Under the pieces are notes generated by a model. The model did not search any database. It was not told where the DNA came from and saw only the letters and a list, made by a program, of their open reading frames with translations. This document shows, one piece after another, positions 9,060 to 21,242 of a stretch of DNA of 64,000 nt. The position numbers were made by a program, and so were the translations under genes. The stretch spans positions 124,001 through 188,000 of the forward strand of contig CAXXEO010000009.1 in the NCBI GenBank assembly GCA_963664585.2. The letters run 5' to 3'. Each line of letters starts with the position of its first letter. Positions within the stretch are counted from its first letter, which is position 1. Source of the stretch: G963664585 sp963664585. GTDB lineage: Bacteria > Bacillota > Clostridia > Oscillospirales > Ruminococcaceae.

Positions 9060-9270
9060 ACACACCCATTTATCAATTTATAAGTCCTGCGGTCAAAAAA
9101 CAATCACTCTATATAGAGGAGTTGCACGAACATATTTTGCACCGAACTATTGTGTATAATAAGGGAGTTGTTGCCCTATTCATACACATTATTGGTGTCC
9201 GCAAAAGATAGTATAACATAAAGAAATAAGATTTCAACGAAAAATTTTAGAAATTAATGCGATTTATGTA

Positions 9271-9299
9271 TTGACATATCCTTTCGTGGGTGATACTAT
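9271..9299 (+). promoter_or_regulatory. rRNA operon promoter P1
   Basis: TTGACA at 9271-9276 and TACTAT at 9294-9299 are separated by exactly 17 bp. It is the first of two tandem promoters in front of the 16S gene. Confidence 0.75.
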
Positions 9300-9328
9300 A
9301 GCTAAGCTGTCTGTTGAGAGAAACGACG

Positions 9329-9357
9329 TTGACATCGCTGCCGAAAGCATGTATAAT
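9329..9357 (+). promoter_or_regulatory. rRNA operon promoter P2
   Basis: TTGACA at 9329-9334 and TATAAT at 9352-9357, 17 bp apart, are both perfect consensus hexamers for the housekeeping sigma factor. Tandem promoters are normal for rRNA operons. Confidence 0.85.
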
Positions 9358-9363
9358 GAAAGT

Positions 9364-9660
9364 CCGCTCTAAACAGAAGAGCAAATTGGACCTTGAAAAT
9401 TGAACAACATTGTGAGGAAAAGAAGAGACCCTTAAGATTTAATTTGAGTGTGACCTTGGGGTTGCGAGTTGGAGCGAGAACATGAAAGTGTGGGAGCGAA
9501 GAGGAGCAGAGACCCTGACAGTAACATTGATAGACGGAATGCGAAAGCAGGAAGTTAAAGCCGTGGGAACGGCGAAAAACAAATCCAAAATAAGCTAGTG
9601 CTTGTAAAAGCAAGGATAGCTTAGTTGATGCATTAAGCGTTGAAAGACGATTGATAGACA
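9364..9660 (+). other. rRNA leader
   Basis: About 300 nt are transcribed between P2 and the mature 16S. CCTTGAAAATTGAACAA at about 9391 recurs ahead of the 23S gene (11683). In Clostridia this text is part of the rRNA processing and antitermination leader. No reading frame here is credible. Confidence 0.55.
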
Positions 9661-11173
<1,513 letters not shown>

Positions 11174-11285
11174 AGCATGTCCGCAAGGATATATTCTTAG
11201 GTCAGAAGGGCTTAGGAAGTTCCAAACAATGTTGTTTAATTTTGAGGGTCTTAGGATTCTCAACGAAGGCGCCCTGAGAACAAGC

Positions 11286-11361
11286 GGGGGTGTAGCTCAG
11301 ATGGGAGAGCACCTGCCTTGCAAGCAGGGGGTCAGGAGTTCGATCCTCCTCATCTCCACCA
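11286..11361 (+). tRNA. tRNA-Ala (TGC)
   Basis: A 76-nt cloverleaf with acceptor GGGGGTG/CATCTCC, anticodon loop CTTGCAA (anticodon TGC), T arm with GTTCGATCC and encoded CCA. It lies in the 16S-23S spacer, its usual place. Confidence 0.96.
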
Positions 11362-11384
11362 ACAGGCAAGGCGCCATACTCAAT

Positions 11385-11461
<77 letters not shown>

Positions 11462-11682
11462 ACGGTGTAACAAGACGAGAGACGGACCTGAACGGGTAAA
11501 ACCGAACGGGAAACGGCTTAAGGCTTGGTTTTACCGACACTTGACGGGATCAGAAAGCCATGGTATACGGTGACAACGGCGAAGGCCAAGGTCAAGTCGA
11601 TATCAGAGGCGAACGGCGAAAGCCGAAGGTAGATAGAGCGTCGGGAGGCGCTTGGCATGGGCGGAGGCCTGTGGGATTGCAC

Positions 11683-11701
11683 CTTGAAAATTGAACAATG
11701 G
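11683..11701 (+). other. 23S rRNA processing stem, left half
   Basis: CTTGAAAATTGAACAATGG here is complementary, with minor mismatch, to CCATTGTTCAATTTTGAG at 14676-14693 after the 23S gene. Pairing of these arms forms the long stem that ribonuclease III-type enzymes cut to release pre-23S RNA (known for rRNA operons; inferred here from the pairing). Confidence 0.7.
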
Positions 11702-11803
11702 AAAGAAACTGCGAAGAGGTAAATGAAGTAAAATTCATTTTTAATAAAATGAAAAGCTACAAAATTGCCAAAACAAAGAAGAGAACCATGATTTTCACAA
11801 AAA

Positions 11804-14633
<2,830 letters not shown>

Positions 14634-14711
14634 AAAATATTGGGAAAATCGTGTGACTCTTCTTCGCAGAAAAATCCATTGTTCAATTTTGAGTGTGTAA
14701 TCACTCCCCAT

Positions 14712-14787
<76 letters not shown>

Positions 14788-14913
14788 CTTGTTTTCGCTG
14801 CATCACCCTCCTTCGAAACCGCTGTCCCTTCGGTGGTGCAACCTTTGCTTTCTCCACCTGTGGCTCTGGTTGGGGAAATCCCAGCCCTTCAGCCAGCGGT
14901 GCATTCCATATGT

Positions 14914-14989
14914 GGCCCGTTGGTCAAGTGGCCTAAGACTCCGGCCTCTCACGCCGGCAACAGGGGTTCGAATCCCCTACGGGTCACCA
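14914..14989 (+). tRNA. tRNA-Glu (CTC)
   Basis: Acceptor GGCCCGT/ACGGGTC, anticodon stem CCGGC/GCCGG around CTCTCAC (anticodon CTC, reading GAG), T arm GGGTTCGAATCCC, CCA encoded. It is the second tRNA between 23S and 5S. Confidence 0.94.
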
Positions 14990-15050
14990 CTTCTCCAATC
15001 CCACGCTTCCTTTTGTCGGTCAGGGTTTACCCCCTTTCCTATATATTTAG

Positions 15051-15166
15051 TCGGTGCTTATAGCGGTGAGGTCCCACCCGTTCCCATCCCGAACACGGCC
15101 GTTAAGCTCACTTGCGCCTACGATACTTGGCGGGTAACTGCCTGGGAAAATCGGTCGGCGCCGACT
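15051..15166 (+). rRNA. rrf: 5S ribosomal RNA
   Basis: It contains the 5S signatures CCCACCCGTTCCCATCCCGA and GAACACGGCCGTTAAGCTC. The terminal helix forms between TCGGTGCTT at 15051 and GTCGGCGCCGA at about 15155. About 115 nt long; ends approximate. Confidence 0.93.
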
Positions 15167-15214
15167 CCCCCCTGTGGATCAGTTACCCCTTCTTGGGGTA
15201 ACTGGTCCATATAT

Positions 15215-15290
15215 TCCTCAATAGCTCAGCTGGTAGAGCATGCGGCTGTTAACCGCAGGGTCGTTGGTTCGAGTCCAACTTGGGGAGCCA
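15215..15290 (+). tRNA. tRNA-Asn (GTT)
   Basis: A 76-nt cloverleaf with acceptor TCCTCAA/TTGGGGA, anticodon loop CTGTTAA (GTT), T arm GGTTCGAGTCC, discriminator G and encoded CCA. Confidence 0.95.
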
Positions 15291-15344
15291 TATGCAAAAG
15301 CATGCCGTATGCGAAAGTGCCTACGGCATGCAATATTCTAACAC

Positions 15345-15421
15345 GGGCCTTTAGCTCAGTTGGTTAGAGCAACCGGCTCATAACCGGTTGGTCCGGGGTT
15401 CGAGTCCCTGAAGGCCCACCA
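15345..15421 (+). tRNA. tRNA-Met (CAT)
   Basis: A 77-nt cloverleaf with acceptor GGGCCTT/AAGGCCC, anticodon loop CTCATAA (CAT), T arm GGGTTCGAGTCCC and CCA. The first acceptor pair is a standard G-C, which suggests elongator Met; a lysidine-modified Ile(CAT) cannot be excluded from sequence alone. The 54-bp gap before it holds a hairpin, CATGCCGTA...TACGGCATG. Confidence 0.9.
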
Positions 15422-15432
15422 CTTTTCGTTAT

Positions 15433-15509
15433 AGGGGTATAGCTCAGTTCGGTAGAGCAGCGGTCTCCAAAACCGCGTGTCGAGGGTTCAAATCCTTCTG
15501 CCCCTGCCA
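15433..15509 (+). tRNA. tRNA-Trp (CCA)
   Basis: A 77-nt cloverleaf with acceptor AGGGGTA/TGCCCCT, anticodon loop CTCCAAA (CCA), T arm GGGTTCAAATCC, discriminator G and encoded CCA. It is the last gene of the rRNA/tRNA operon. Confidence 0.95.
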
Positions 15510-15518
15510 CTGTTTGCT

Positions 15519-15561
15519 ACCTGGAGATAGCTTGTTTTAGCCGTCTCTAGGGGCTTTTTTT
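15519..15561 (+). terminator. Terminator of the rRNA/tRNA operon
   Basis: CCTGGAGA pairs with TCTCTAGG and is followed by GGGCTTTTTTT. It lies just after tRNA-Trp. The following 280 bp to the tRNA-Thr promoter hold no credible gene. Confidence 0.65.
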
Positions 15562-15841
15562 ATTTTCGCTTTTAAAATAAAATCTGCATTTTTTTTGTGA
15601 ATGAACACACCGTTTTGCATTTTTCACATATCGATTATTAGTTTGCCTTTATTGAGTATTCTACTTCTGCCTATGCTCTATTATGATTTAGGTAAATTAG
15701 ATACCGCATATAGTGAAGAATACAAATGCTTACATGCAAAGGTCTTTCATTACTTAACGTTAATAATATCATACATGAATGCTGAGCTTGTCCTATCGAT
15801 TAACGCATAGACTATGAAACAAAAATACATAATAATAGTTG

Positions 15842-15870
15842 TTGACAGGCGTACCATTTGATTGTATAAT
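15842..15870 (+). promoter_or_regulatory. Promoter of tRNA-Thr
   Basis: TTGACA (15842-15847) and TATAAT (15865-15870) are perfect consensus hexamers 17 bp apart, about 150 bp before tRNA-Thr. The transcript leader shows no other gene. Confidence 0.85.
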
Positions 15871-16016
15871 AAACTACGTTGCCTAGCGACAGAAGGATTT
15901 CAGAGAACATCGGTTGGTGTAAAATAAATATTTTAGAGTGTCTGATGAATTGCATGTTAATAGATTATTCAGCATTTTGGATATATAATCCTTTTGTCTC
16001 TGCTGCAAATTTATCC

Positions 16017-16092
16017 GCTGTTGTAGCTCAGTCGGCAGAGCACTTCCTTGGTAAGGAAGAGGTCGTGCGTTCGAATCGCATCAACAGCTCCA
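16017..16092 (+). tRNA. tRNA-Thr (GGT), integration target
   Basis: A 76-nt cloverleaf with acceptor GCTGTTG/CAACAGC, anticodon stem CTTCC/GGAAG around TTGGTAA (anticodon GGT), T arm GCGTTCGAATCGC and encoded CCA. The gene is intact, but its last 46 bp are repeated exactly at 37056-37101. The 3' part present now was therefore most likely supplied by an integrated element that rebuilt the gene. Confidence 0.96.
16047..16092 (+). repeat. attL: 46-bp direct repeat in the tRNA-Thr 3' end
   Basis: These 46 bp, from CTTGGTAAGG to the CCA end, match 37056-37101 without a mismatch. The repeat starts in the anticodon loop, the usual crossover area of tyrosine integrases that use tRNA genes. Confidence 0.93.
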
Positions 16093-16101
16093 TAAAAAAA
16101 G

Positions 16102-16131
16102 CCTGTAATCATAACGATTACAGGTCTTTTT
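16102..16131 (+). terminator. Terminator after tRNA-Thr
   Basis: CCTGTAATC pairs with GATTACAGG and is followed by TCTTTTTG. It belongs to the island's left end, so the element supplied a new terminator along with the tRNA 3' end. From here to 16438 (about 300 bp) I see only AT-rich sequence and a short palindrome near 16220-16245. Confidence 0.8.
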
Positions 16132-16438
16132 GATTTTCTGGATAAATGCTTTTTGTGTTCTAAAAAACGAATTTAGACACTGTTTAGTCACCGAGCGATA
16201 ATTCGTCAAAATAGAGATATAGGTGCTATCTATATTGACCTTATACGATACAATGCATCTCAGGCGTTAAGCCTGTGCTTTATGTACGTATGACTGATTG
16301 CTAATCGCCTGCATAATATGTCGGAGAATCTTGGTAGAGGCTGTAGGGTATTATAGTTTTTTATGAAAGAACGACAGGGTGATGTGTTTGGTGAGAGTAG
16401 GAGCTTGTACACTAATGCGCTAGGAGCTAGAATTTCAT

Positions 16439-17230
16439 TCACATTCCAAGCAATTGCTTTTTCTTTGTTTCAAATTCTTCTTGAGTTATGACGTTCATAT
16501 CCAGAAGCTCCTTGTATTTTTTGATTTCATCCGCTGCAGAAACAGTAGCGGCAGCATCTTTAATACCTTGACTTTTTTTTATTTTCAAGGTTTCAAGTAC
16601 TTCAATTACTTTTGCGTTAATTTTTTGAGCAGATTGCTTCCCTAATCCAACATTAAAGACCTCTTTGATAGTATCAATGGTCATGACACCAAGAATAATG
16701 CCTGATTTAAACGTAATATCATTAATATTTTCTAAAGAGATAGTTTGAAGCGTTTCGCCAGCTATAATATTTTTTTGTGCCATAACAATTCTTTTGTTAG
16801 TAATTGCGTATGCGAAATTTTGATCGTGTTTTGATGCGGATTGGTAATTATGAAACCCGATAAATGTCATAATTACTTCCTCAACATTCATTAAATTGTT
16901 CTCAATAACTTTAAAGTGTTTAACACCCCAATTTTCATTCCAACCGGTACCGTAATTATTTTCAACACAGTAATGATACATGCCCTCTGCCGTTTGCAAT
17001 GATTGATTTACAAGCTTGTCTGACAGTTGATTGTCTTTTCCTTCATTCGTGCTTATCATTTCTTTTATTTCCCCGATAGTAACTTTCCCCACATTAACCT
17101 TTCCGGCACCACCGGCTTTTTTAAGACATTTAGGACATAGCCATACATCTGATTTTTTAACGTTGAACCTGTTTAATCCAACTTCTTCACCACAAATACC
17201 ACAAACAATTTTCGCATCAAAAAATCCCAT
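16439..17230 (-). CDS. Zinc-ribbon / PH-like / SHOCT-domain protein
   Basis: 263 aa in three parts. An N-terminal zinc ribbon of DUF4428 type (CGICGEE and CPKCLKK, two CxxC pairs, residues 10-36) comes first. A middle domain of bacterial PH type follows (FAYAITNKRIVMAQK, ISLENINDITF, about 110-215). A C-terminal SHOCT helix pair closes it (EIKKYKELLDMNVITQEEFETKKKQLL, shown in short: LLDMNVITQEEF). Such proteins occur in phages, islands and chromosomes, and their role is not known. The start is supported by AGGAGGAAAG upstream. It is the leftmost gene of the island and reads toward the tRNA. Confidence 0.75.
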   Translation of the reverse strand: MGFFDAKIVCGICGEEVGLNRFNVKKSDVWLCPKCLKKAGGAGKVNVGKVTIGEIKEMISTNEGKDNQLSDKLVNQSLQTAEGMYHYCVENNYGTGWNENWGVKHFKVIENNLMNVEEVIMTFIGFHNYQSASKHDQNFAYAITNKRIVMAQKNIIAGETLQTISLENINDITFKSGIILGVMTIDTIKEVFNVGLGKQSAQKINAKVIEVLETLKIKKSQGIKDAAATVSAADEIKKYKELLDMNVITQEEFETKKKQLLGM

Positions 17231-17255
17231 TATCAGCTTTCCTCCTAATTATAAT

Positions 17256-17852
17256 TTAAATAACTTCGTTACTTATTGCCAGTTCTACGCGGCTGCGGAT
17301 CTCGGAGTATTGGCAGGGGTGTATGCCGTTTTTCCGGAAGAAGGACAGAGCAATATGTTTTTGCGTGGGTATGAGCCTATCCAGCATGGCGGTGGGAACA
17401 ATATAAAATTCCCATTGGTCAAGATCCTGCGGGTTTAATGTAAGCTTGTCCTTATGTTTTAAAAAGCAGAATACATATACATCGGATTGACGCTTACGGT
17501 CATTGTCGTATGCACCTGTATTTCCAATCATCCCAAGCGTCGGACGGACAGCGAATTCAATGTACGATTCTTTTTCCTGATACCATGACTGCAAATAAGC
17601 GGCGGACTTGACCTCAATGCCCTTATCCATATAGAGCAGGTCAAAGCTATCCCAAACGGAAGTGATTCGCTCAGTAGCGCCAAGAGCGGACGCAACGATA
17701 AATTCCGCCAGCTTTCCCCGTTCCGTGTTATTCGCTAAATCGGAATAAGCCCAGGACCAGTAATCGGCTAACGAAATACCGACGGCATTTCCATCAAAGC
17801 AGAAAATTTCATCTCCAGTCTTCTGCGTCGAGGCTAAATATTTGGTTTCCAT
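17256..17852 (-). CDS. Predicted PD-(D/E)xK-type nuclease-like protein, island-borne
   Basis: 198 aa, no firm family. Residues about 45-80 fit the restriction-endonuclease fold: a helix with GKLAEFIVASALG, then Asp in SFDLLYMDKG, then IEVKSAAYLQSW, giving D...ExK with a following Gln. The rest (YIEFAVRPTLG, DVYVFCFLKHKDK, WEFYIVPT) looks like the strands of such a fold. This suggests a DNA-cleaving or repair enzyme in the island, but the active site is inferred from pattern only. Start: ATG at 17852, with GGGAGGTTCTTG upstream. It is divergent from the RHH gene at 17993, with operator-like repeats between them. Confidence 0.55.
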   Translation of the reverse strand: METKYLASTQKTGDEIFCFDGNAVGISLADYWSWAYSDLANNTERGKLAEFIVASALGATERITSVWDSFDLLYMDKGIEVKSAAYLQSWYQEKESYIEFAVRPTLGMIGNTGAYDNDRKRQSDVYVFCFLKHKDKLTLNPQDLDQWEFYIVPTAMLDRLIPTQKHIALSFFRKNGIHPCQYSEIRSRVELAISNEVI

Positions 17853-17884
17853 ATGTACAAGAACCTCCCAAAGCCTTTTGTGGT

Positions 17885-17956
17885 TTCATTATAACACGAA
17901 TTCATAATAAGTAACACTTTATCATAACTCAATATTGTGTTATATAAACAATGGCA
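17885..17956. promoter_or_regulatory. Divergent promoter/operator region
   Basis: TAACAC occurs twice (near 17894 and 17913) and its complement GTGTTA once (near 17936), next to TATAAT-like boxes on both strands. The same half-sites form the palindrome AACACAATATAGTGTGTT at 18381-18398, in front of the rep-like gene. They are good candidates for binding by the ribbon-helix-helix protein encoded at 17993. Confidence 0.45.
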
Positions 17957-17992
17957 TTTCGAGACTACAATTGATGTAAGGGGGTCGAGAAT

Positions 17993-18202
17993 ATGGGTGA
18001 ATTCGAAAAGTTTGTAATAAGGCGCAAAGGCTTGGAACCGAAAGAAGATCCGACGGTTACCATGACGTTAAGGCTAGATAAAGAATTGCAGCAGCAATAT
18101 GATGAACTGGCTCAAAAAAGTGACAGGTCTCGGAACGAACTTATGAACCTTGCGCTTAAATTTGCCATTGAGCACTTGAAATTTATTGACGATGAGGGCT
18201 AA
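17993..18202 (+). CDS. Ribbon-helix-helix DNA-binding protein
   Basis: 69 aa. TVTMTLRLDKELQQQYDEL, then SDRSRNELMNLALKFAIEHL, is a CopG/Arc-type ribbon-helix-helix: one beta strand that reads DNA and two helices for dimerisation. The start follows AAGGGGGTCGAG. Such proteins repress their own or nearby promoters, or act as antitoxins; no toxin gene is adjacent. The repeated TAACAC/GTGTTA sites on both sides suggest that it controls its own promoter and that of the rep-like gene (inference). Confidence 0.75.
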   Translation: MGEFEKFVIRRKGLEPKEDPTVTMTLRLDKELQQQYDELAQKSDRSRNELMNLALKFAIEHLKFIDDEG

Positions 18203-18374
18203 TATGTAATGCACTTGTTTAGAGTGCCAGAAGGCTATCAAGGGCAGCTTTTGTTGTAGGATCGTAAAGTTTTGCTATAAGAATAAGACTGCCGGTGCGC
18301 GCCGTCTAGGGCGGCTCGGGGGGTATCTATAATAAGTATTCGTACATCAAGATAAAAATATTTTTATAAAACTA

Positions 18375-18403
18375 TTTACAAACACAATATAGTGTGTTAC
18401 AAT
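18375..18403 (+). promoter_or_regulatory. Promoter with operator palindrome in the spacer
   Basis: TTTACA (18375-18380) and TACAAT (18398-18403) are 17 bp apart. The spacer is the palindrome AACACAATATAGTGTGTT, so a bound repressor would block RNA polymerase directly. It drives the 18556 gene through a 150-nt leader. Confidence 0.6.
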
Positions 18404-18436
18404 ATATTATATAAATTAATAAATATTACAAGCGGC

Positions 18437-18527
18437 AAGTATATTAAATACTTGTAAACGATGAGCCATAAAAACAGGGCCTTGTATTAGTCTTCTAAGG
18501 AAGATTAACACGGGGCTTTTTTATTTT
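18437..18527 (+). promoter_or_regulatory. Attenuator-like leader of the rep-like gene
   Basis: Two structures lie between promoter and gene. The first is the small stem AAGTAT-ATACTT (18437-18453). The second is a long stem from CCTTGTATTAGTCTTC (about 18480) to GGAAGATTAACACGGGG, followed at once by CTTTTTTATTTTT. The second looks like an intrinsic terminator placed 20-30 bp before the ribosome site at 18541. Plasmid rep genes are often controlled this way, with an antisense RNA or protein choosing between read-through and stop. Confidence 0.55.
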
Positions 18528-18555
18528 TGTGTAATTTTTGAAAGGAGGTGAGACA

Positions 18556-19548
18556 TTGAAAAAAAGTGCCAGAATCGGGATTGACGGCGCAAATCTTATT
18601 TTGAAATTAGCGGACGTAGATGTAAATACATATATGGAAGAGCAACAAATAAAAAATTTCTATGGAGAACTACTTGCCAAGATGGAGATAAAGAGAGGGA
18701 TATTATACCTTTATGTTAATTTCCCCAAAATGGTCAGGAAAGACAATACGTGGCCACTTTCTTCACCGGACTTTTTTAAGCTGAAGGATATGAGAGATCT
18801 ATTTATTTGCAACCTTCAAAGCATTTTAGAAGAACAGTGGATATTTTGTGATGTAAGCAAGAGTACTTTGAAAAAAATAGAGTGCGGTTGCACACAGCAA
18901 GTTACAAAGGGATGCACATGCAGTTGGTTTATAAATCTATTGAATATTAGTTACCATATGAAGACTAATCATCTGCACCAGAGTGCAATGGAAAAATACC
19001 GATACTGCAAAATAAACGAATCTGTCTGTTTGGAGTTTGAGGACAAAAAGGTTAAATATAAGCTCAAAGGCTATGATAAAACCCTTGAACAACATAATAA
19101 CGGAAATGACGAAGTAGAAAATAATTTGTTGAGAATAGAGATAGTTTTCTTACAAGCTGCCATAAATAAACTTTTCGGTGGGGAAGTTACGTTATATGAT
19201 TTGTTTCAACAAAAAAATCTAATGAAGATTGTTCGGGAGTATAAGCGGCTTTTTGTCGAGGTCGTTATAAAGAAATATATAAATACATGCTTGGAAGACA
19301 CTACAAATAAAGTGTTTGAAACCTTAACGCAAGTAGGAAGCCCAGTAGAAACAGTTGCAATGTGCAATCAGTTTATTACTGATGAAAAAGTGCTTAGGGA
19401 AGCATTGCGGAAATGGAATAAATTCAGAGGAATGACAGAGGTGCAGGCAAGACGAAATGCCGACAAGACGAAATGTGATTGTAAAAAATATGAACTTCCT
19501 AAAGGTGTTATTAAAACGATACGAGAGTTCGAAAAATCGTGCAGGTAG
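18556..19548 (+). CDS. Replication-initiator-like protein (phage/plasmid Rep, gene II/RstA-like)
   Basis: The start is TTG at 18556, 5 bp after a perfect AAAGGAGGTG; a longer frame from 18538 would run through that site. 330 aa. YKLKGYDKTLEQ followed about 15 residues later by NNLLRIEIVFL matches the VKxYDKxxE...LRxEv pattern of rolling-circle-type Rep proteins of filamentous phages and small plasmids. A Cys-rich stretch (ECGCTQQ, KGCTCSW) lies near residue 115 and another (CDCKKY) near the end. Identification rests on one motif pair, so it is moderate. If correct, the island can replicate after excision, which is known for several integrative elements. Confidence 0.5.
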   Translation: MKKSARIGIDGANLILKLADVDVNTYMEEQQIKNFYGELLAKMEIKRGILYLYVNFPKMVRKDNTWPLSSPDFFKLKDMRDLFICNLQSILEEQWIFCDVSKSTLKKIECGCTQQVTKGCTCSWFINLLNISYHMKTNHLHQSAMEKYRYCKINESVCLEFEDKKVKYKLKGYDKTLEQHNNGNDEVENNLLRIEIVFLQAAINKLFGGEVTLYDLFQQKNLMKIVREYKRLFVEVVIKKYINTCLEDTTNKVFETLTQVGSPVETVAMCNQFITDEKVLREALRKWNKFRGMTEVQARRNADKTKCDCKKYELPKGVIKTIREFEKSCR

Positions 19549-19558
19549 AACCGTCGAA

Positions 19559-19579
19559 ATGTTACAAATACAGTAACAT
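19559..19579. other. Short palindrome in an intergenic gap
   Basis: ATGTTAC-aaataca-GTAACAT, arms of 7 bp. It lies 10 bp after the rep-like gene in a 236-bp gap that holds no other gene and may bind a dimeric regulator. Confidence 0.3.
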
Positions 19580-19784
19580 TTGAAGCGTTTTAAAGAACGT
19601 CAAGAAAAAAGGATTTGTAGGAAAAACCAGTCTAGCAGTATCCTACAGTATTGTAGCACAGCATACAGAGAAATTTGACGTGTACAATGCTGGGCCGTTT
19701 CTTTACATAACAGAGGCACTCTTTGTAAGGCAGATAACAATAAATTATCAGTAAATATATGCGAGTTTAAAGGTGGTGGTTACG

Positions 19785-20099
19785 ATGCCATTTGAGGTGG
19801 GCAAATCAGGTAACGAACGGGGACGCCCTAAGTTTACGAGTGAGCAAAAGGAAAAACGTACAGAGTTTCAATCCCTTTTAAAAGAGGCGACGATACCGGC
19901 ACTTCAGAGCATTATTGAAATTGCTTCAGACAAGCGAAGCCGAGATCGTTTGAGAGCATGCCAGTACATCATCGACAAAGCTTATGGTGTGAATGCCGCA
20001 TTTTTGTCAGATGACGAAACAGAGCCAATAAAAATACAAATTATCAGACACAATCCCGATTTGGGAAAAGCGCAAGATCCGGACGATTCCTGGGACTGA
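19785..20099 (+). CDS. DUF5681-like small protein
   Basis: The start is ATG at 19785, 9 bp after AAAGGTGG; the longer frame from GTG at 19773 overlaps that site. 104 aa. The N-terminus FEVGKSGNERGRPKFT matches the GKSGNPxGRPKG pattern of DUF5681 proteins, which lie in phages and islands and resemble small terminase or regulatory subunits. A helical middle (LRACQYIIDKAYG) and an acidic end (DPDDSWD) follow. The function is not known. Its position between the rep-like gene and the recombination genes suggests an element housekeeping role. Confidence 0.6.
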   Translation: MPFEVGKSGNERGRPKFTSEQKEKRTEFQSLLKEATIPALQSIIEIASDKRSRDRLRACQYIIDKAYGVNAAFLSDDETEPIKIQIIRHNPDLGKAQDPDDSWD

Positions 20100-20170
20100 T
20101 TCTTAGATGAGATAGCAGAGTCCCATACTTAAATTGAAAAATATTAAAATTTAAATAAATGCTAAGGTTA

Positions 20171-20211
20171 GCAAAACTCCAAGATGGAGGAACATATATG
20201 GGAGGTTTTGC
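20171..20211 (+). promoter_or_regulatory. Stem that can mask a ribosome site
   Basis: GCAAAACTCC (20171) is almost fully complementary to GGAGGTTTTGC (20201-20211). The right arm contains the GGGAGG ribosome site for the HTH gene at 20214, so the fold would hide it and could lower Xis-like protein synthesis. It could equally be an operator. Confidence 0.4.
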
Positions 20212-20213
20212 AG

Positions 20214-20411
20214 ATGATGAATATTGATAATATACCGCGGATGCGGACTATAAAAGAGACAGCAGAAGCTACACAAATACCGTACCATACTATCCGGCAG
20301 TGGTGCCTGGAGGGCAAGGTAATGTATATAAAGGCAGGATGCAAGTACCTGATTAATTTGGACAGGTTCATCGAGTTCCTTAACACAGGAGCGGCAGCGA
20401 GTGGGCAGTAA
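20214..20411 (+). CDS. Small HTH protein, excisionase-like
   Basis: The start is ATG at 20214 (or 20217), 8 bp after GGGAGG; the 20184 start has no ribosome site. 65 aa. TIKETAEATQIPYHTIRQWCLEGKVMYIKAG has the winged-helix pattern of MerR/excisionase-type proteins (helix, turn, recognition helix with TIRQWC, wing with GCKYLI). The position just upstream of two recombinases supports an Xis or recombination directionality role, though a simple repressor is possible. Confidence 0.65.
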   Translation: MMNIDNIPRMRTIKETAEATQIPYHTIRQWCLEGKVMYIKAGCKYLINLDRFIEFLNTGAAASGQ

Positions 20412-20580
20412 CGGCAGTAAATAAATGTATAGATTCTGATCATATGTGGCAGTGGCACAGAAACAGTATCAAAATGTATTGAAAGTCGGTTCAGATTATT
20501 CTCATTTAGAGTGTGGCCTTTATGAGACTCTCGTGTTAAGGTTTGATTATCCAATATATGGGAAAGAAAGGGATAATCCA

Positions 20581-21225
20581 ATGAAATACGTGGCATATCA
20601 CAGAACAAGTACAAAAGACCAGCATCTGGATCGCGGCATTTCGGAAATCAACAAATATTGCGCGGACAATCATATTAGCCTGTATAAAAATAAAGTTTAT
20701 ACCGACCAGCAAACAGGCAAAAACTTTGATCGTCCGCGCTATCTGCTACTGAAAGATGAAGTACTTGAAAGTGGCGATGTGCTAATAATCAGTGAGCTTG
20801 ACCGTCTTGGCAGGAACAAGGAAGCAACGCTGAATGAGCTTCGCTACTTCAAAATCAACGGTATCCGAGTAATGATCCTTGAAATTCCAACAACCTTGCA
20901 AGATTTGTCTAAGCTCGATAATACTATGGCTTTAATGGTAATGGAGACAATCAACAACATGCTGATTGAACTATATGCGACCATTGCCCATGCTGAAATG
21001 GAAAAGCGGGAGAAACGCCAGCGAGAGGGTATAGAGGCAATGAAAGCCCGCGGTGAGTGGGATAAGTATGGTAGACACCGAAAATGTGAGCTTAAAAAGT
21101 TTTGCGAAGAGTATGCTGCCGTTGAGCGAGGGGAAATCAAACCCTTTGAGTTGATAAAAAAGATGGGTTTAACGAAGCCGACATTTTATCGATATAAAAA
21201 GCAGTATGAGGAGAATAAAAAGTAA
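20581..21225 (+). CDS. Serine recombinase (resolvase/invertase family)
   Basis: The ATG at 20581 is chosen because MKYVAYHRTSTKDQ is the family N-terminus and AAAGGG lies just upstream; the open frame runs back to 20446 without merit. The catalytic Ser lies in YHRTSTKDQ. DVLIISELDRLGRN carries the conserved Arg pair, and a long E-helix (ALMVMETINNMLIELYATIAHAEMEKREKRQ, seen in parts) follows. A C-terminal HTH ends it (MGLTKPTFYRYKKQYE). 214 aa, the size of small resolvases such as Tn3-type TnpR, not of the large integrases. It could resolve multimers or invert DNA within the element. The tyrosine integrase starts 17 bp downstream. Confidence 0.88.
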   Translation: MKYVAYHRTSTKDQHLDRGISEINKYCADNHISLYKNKVYTDQQTGKNFDRPRYLLLKDEVLESGDVLIISELDRLGRNKEATLNELRYFKINGIRVMILEIPTTLQDLSKLDNTMALMVMETINNMLIELYATIAHAEMEKREKRQREGIEAMKARGEWDKYGRHRKCELKKFCEEYAAVERGEIKPFELIKKMGLTKPTFYRYKKQYEENKK

Positions 21226-21242
21226 AAGGAGCAGATTTATTT

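Noticed and set aside
15601..15810. 69-codon frame starting MNTPFCIFHISI
   Set aside because: No ribosome site, no family, sits between a terminator and the tRNA-Thr promoter.
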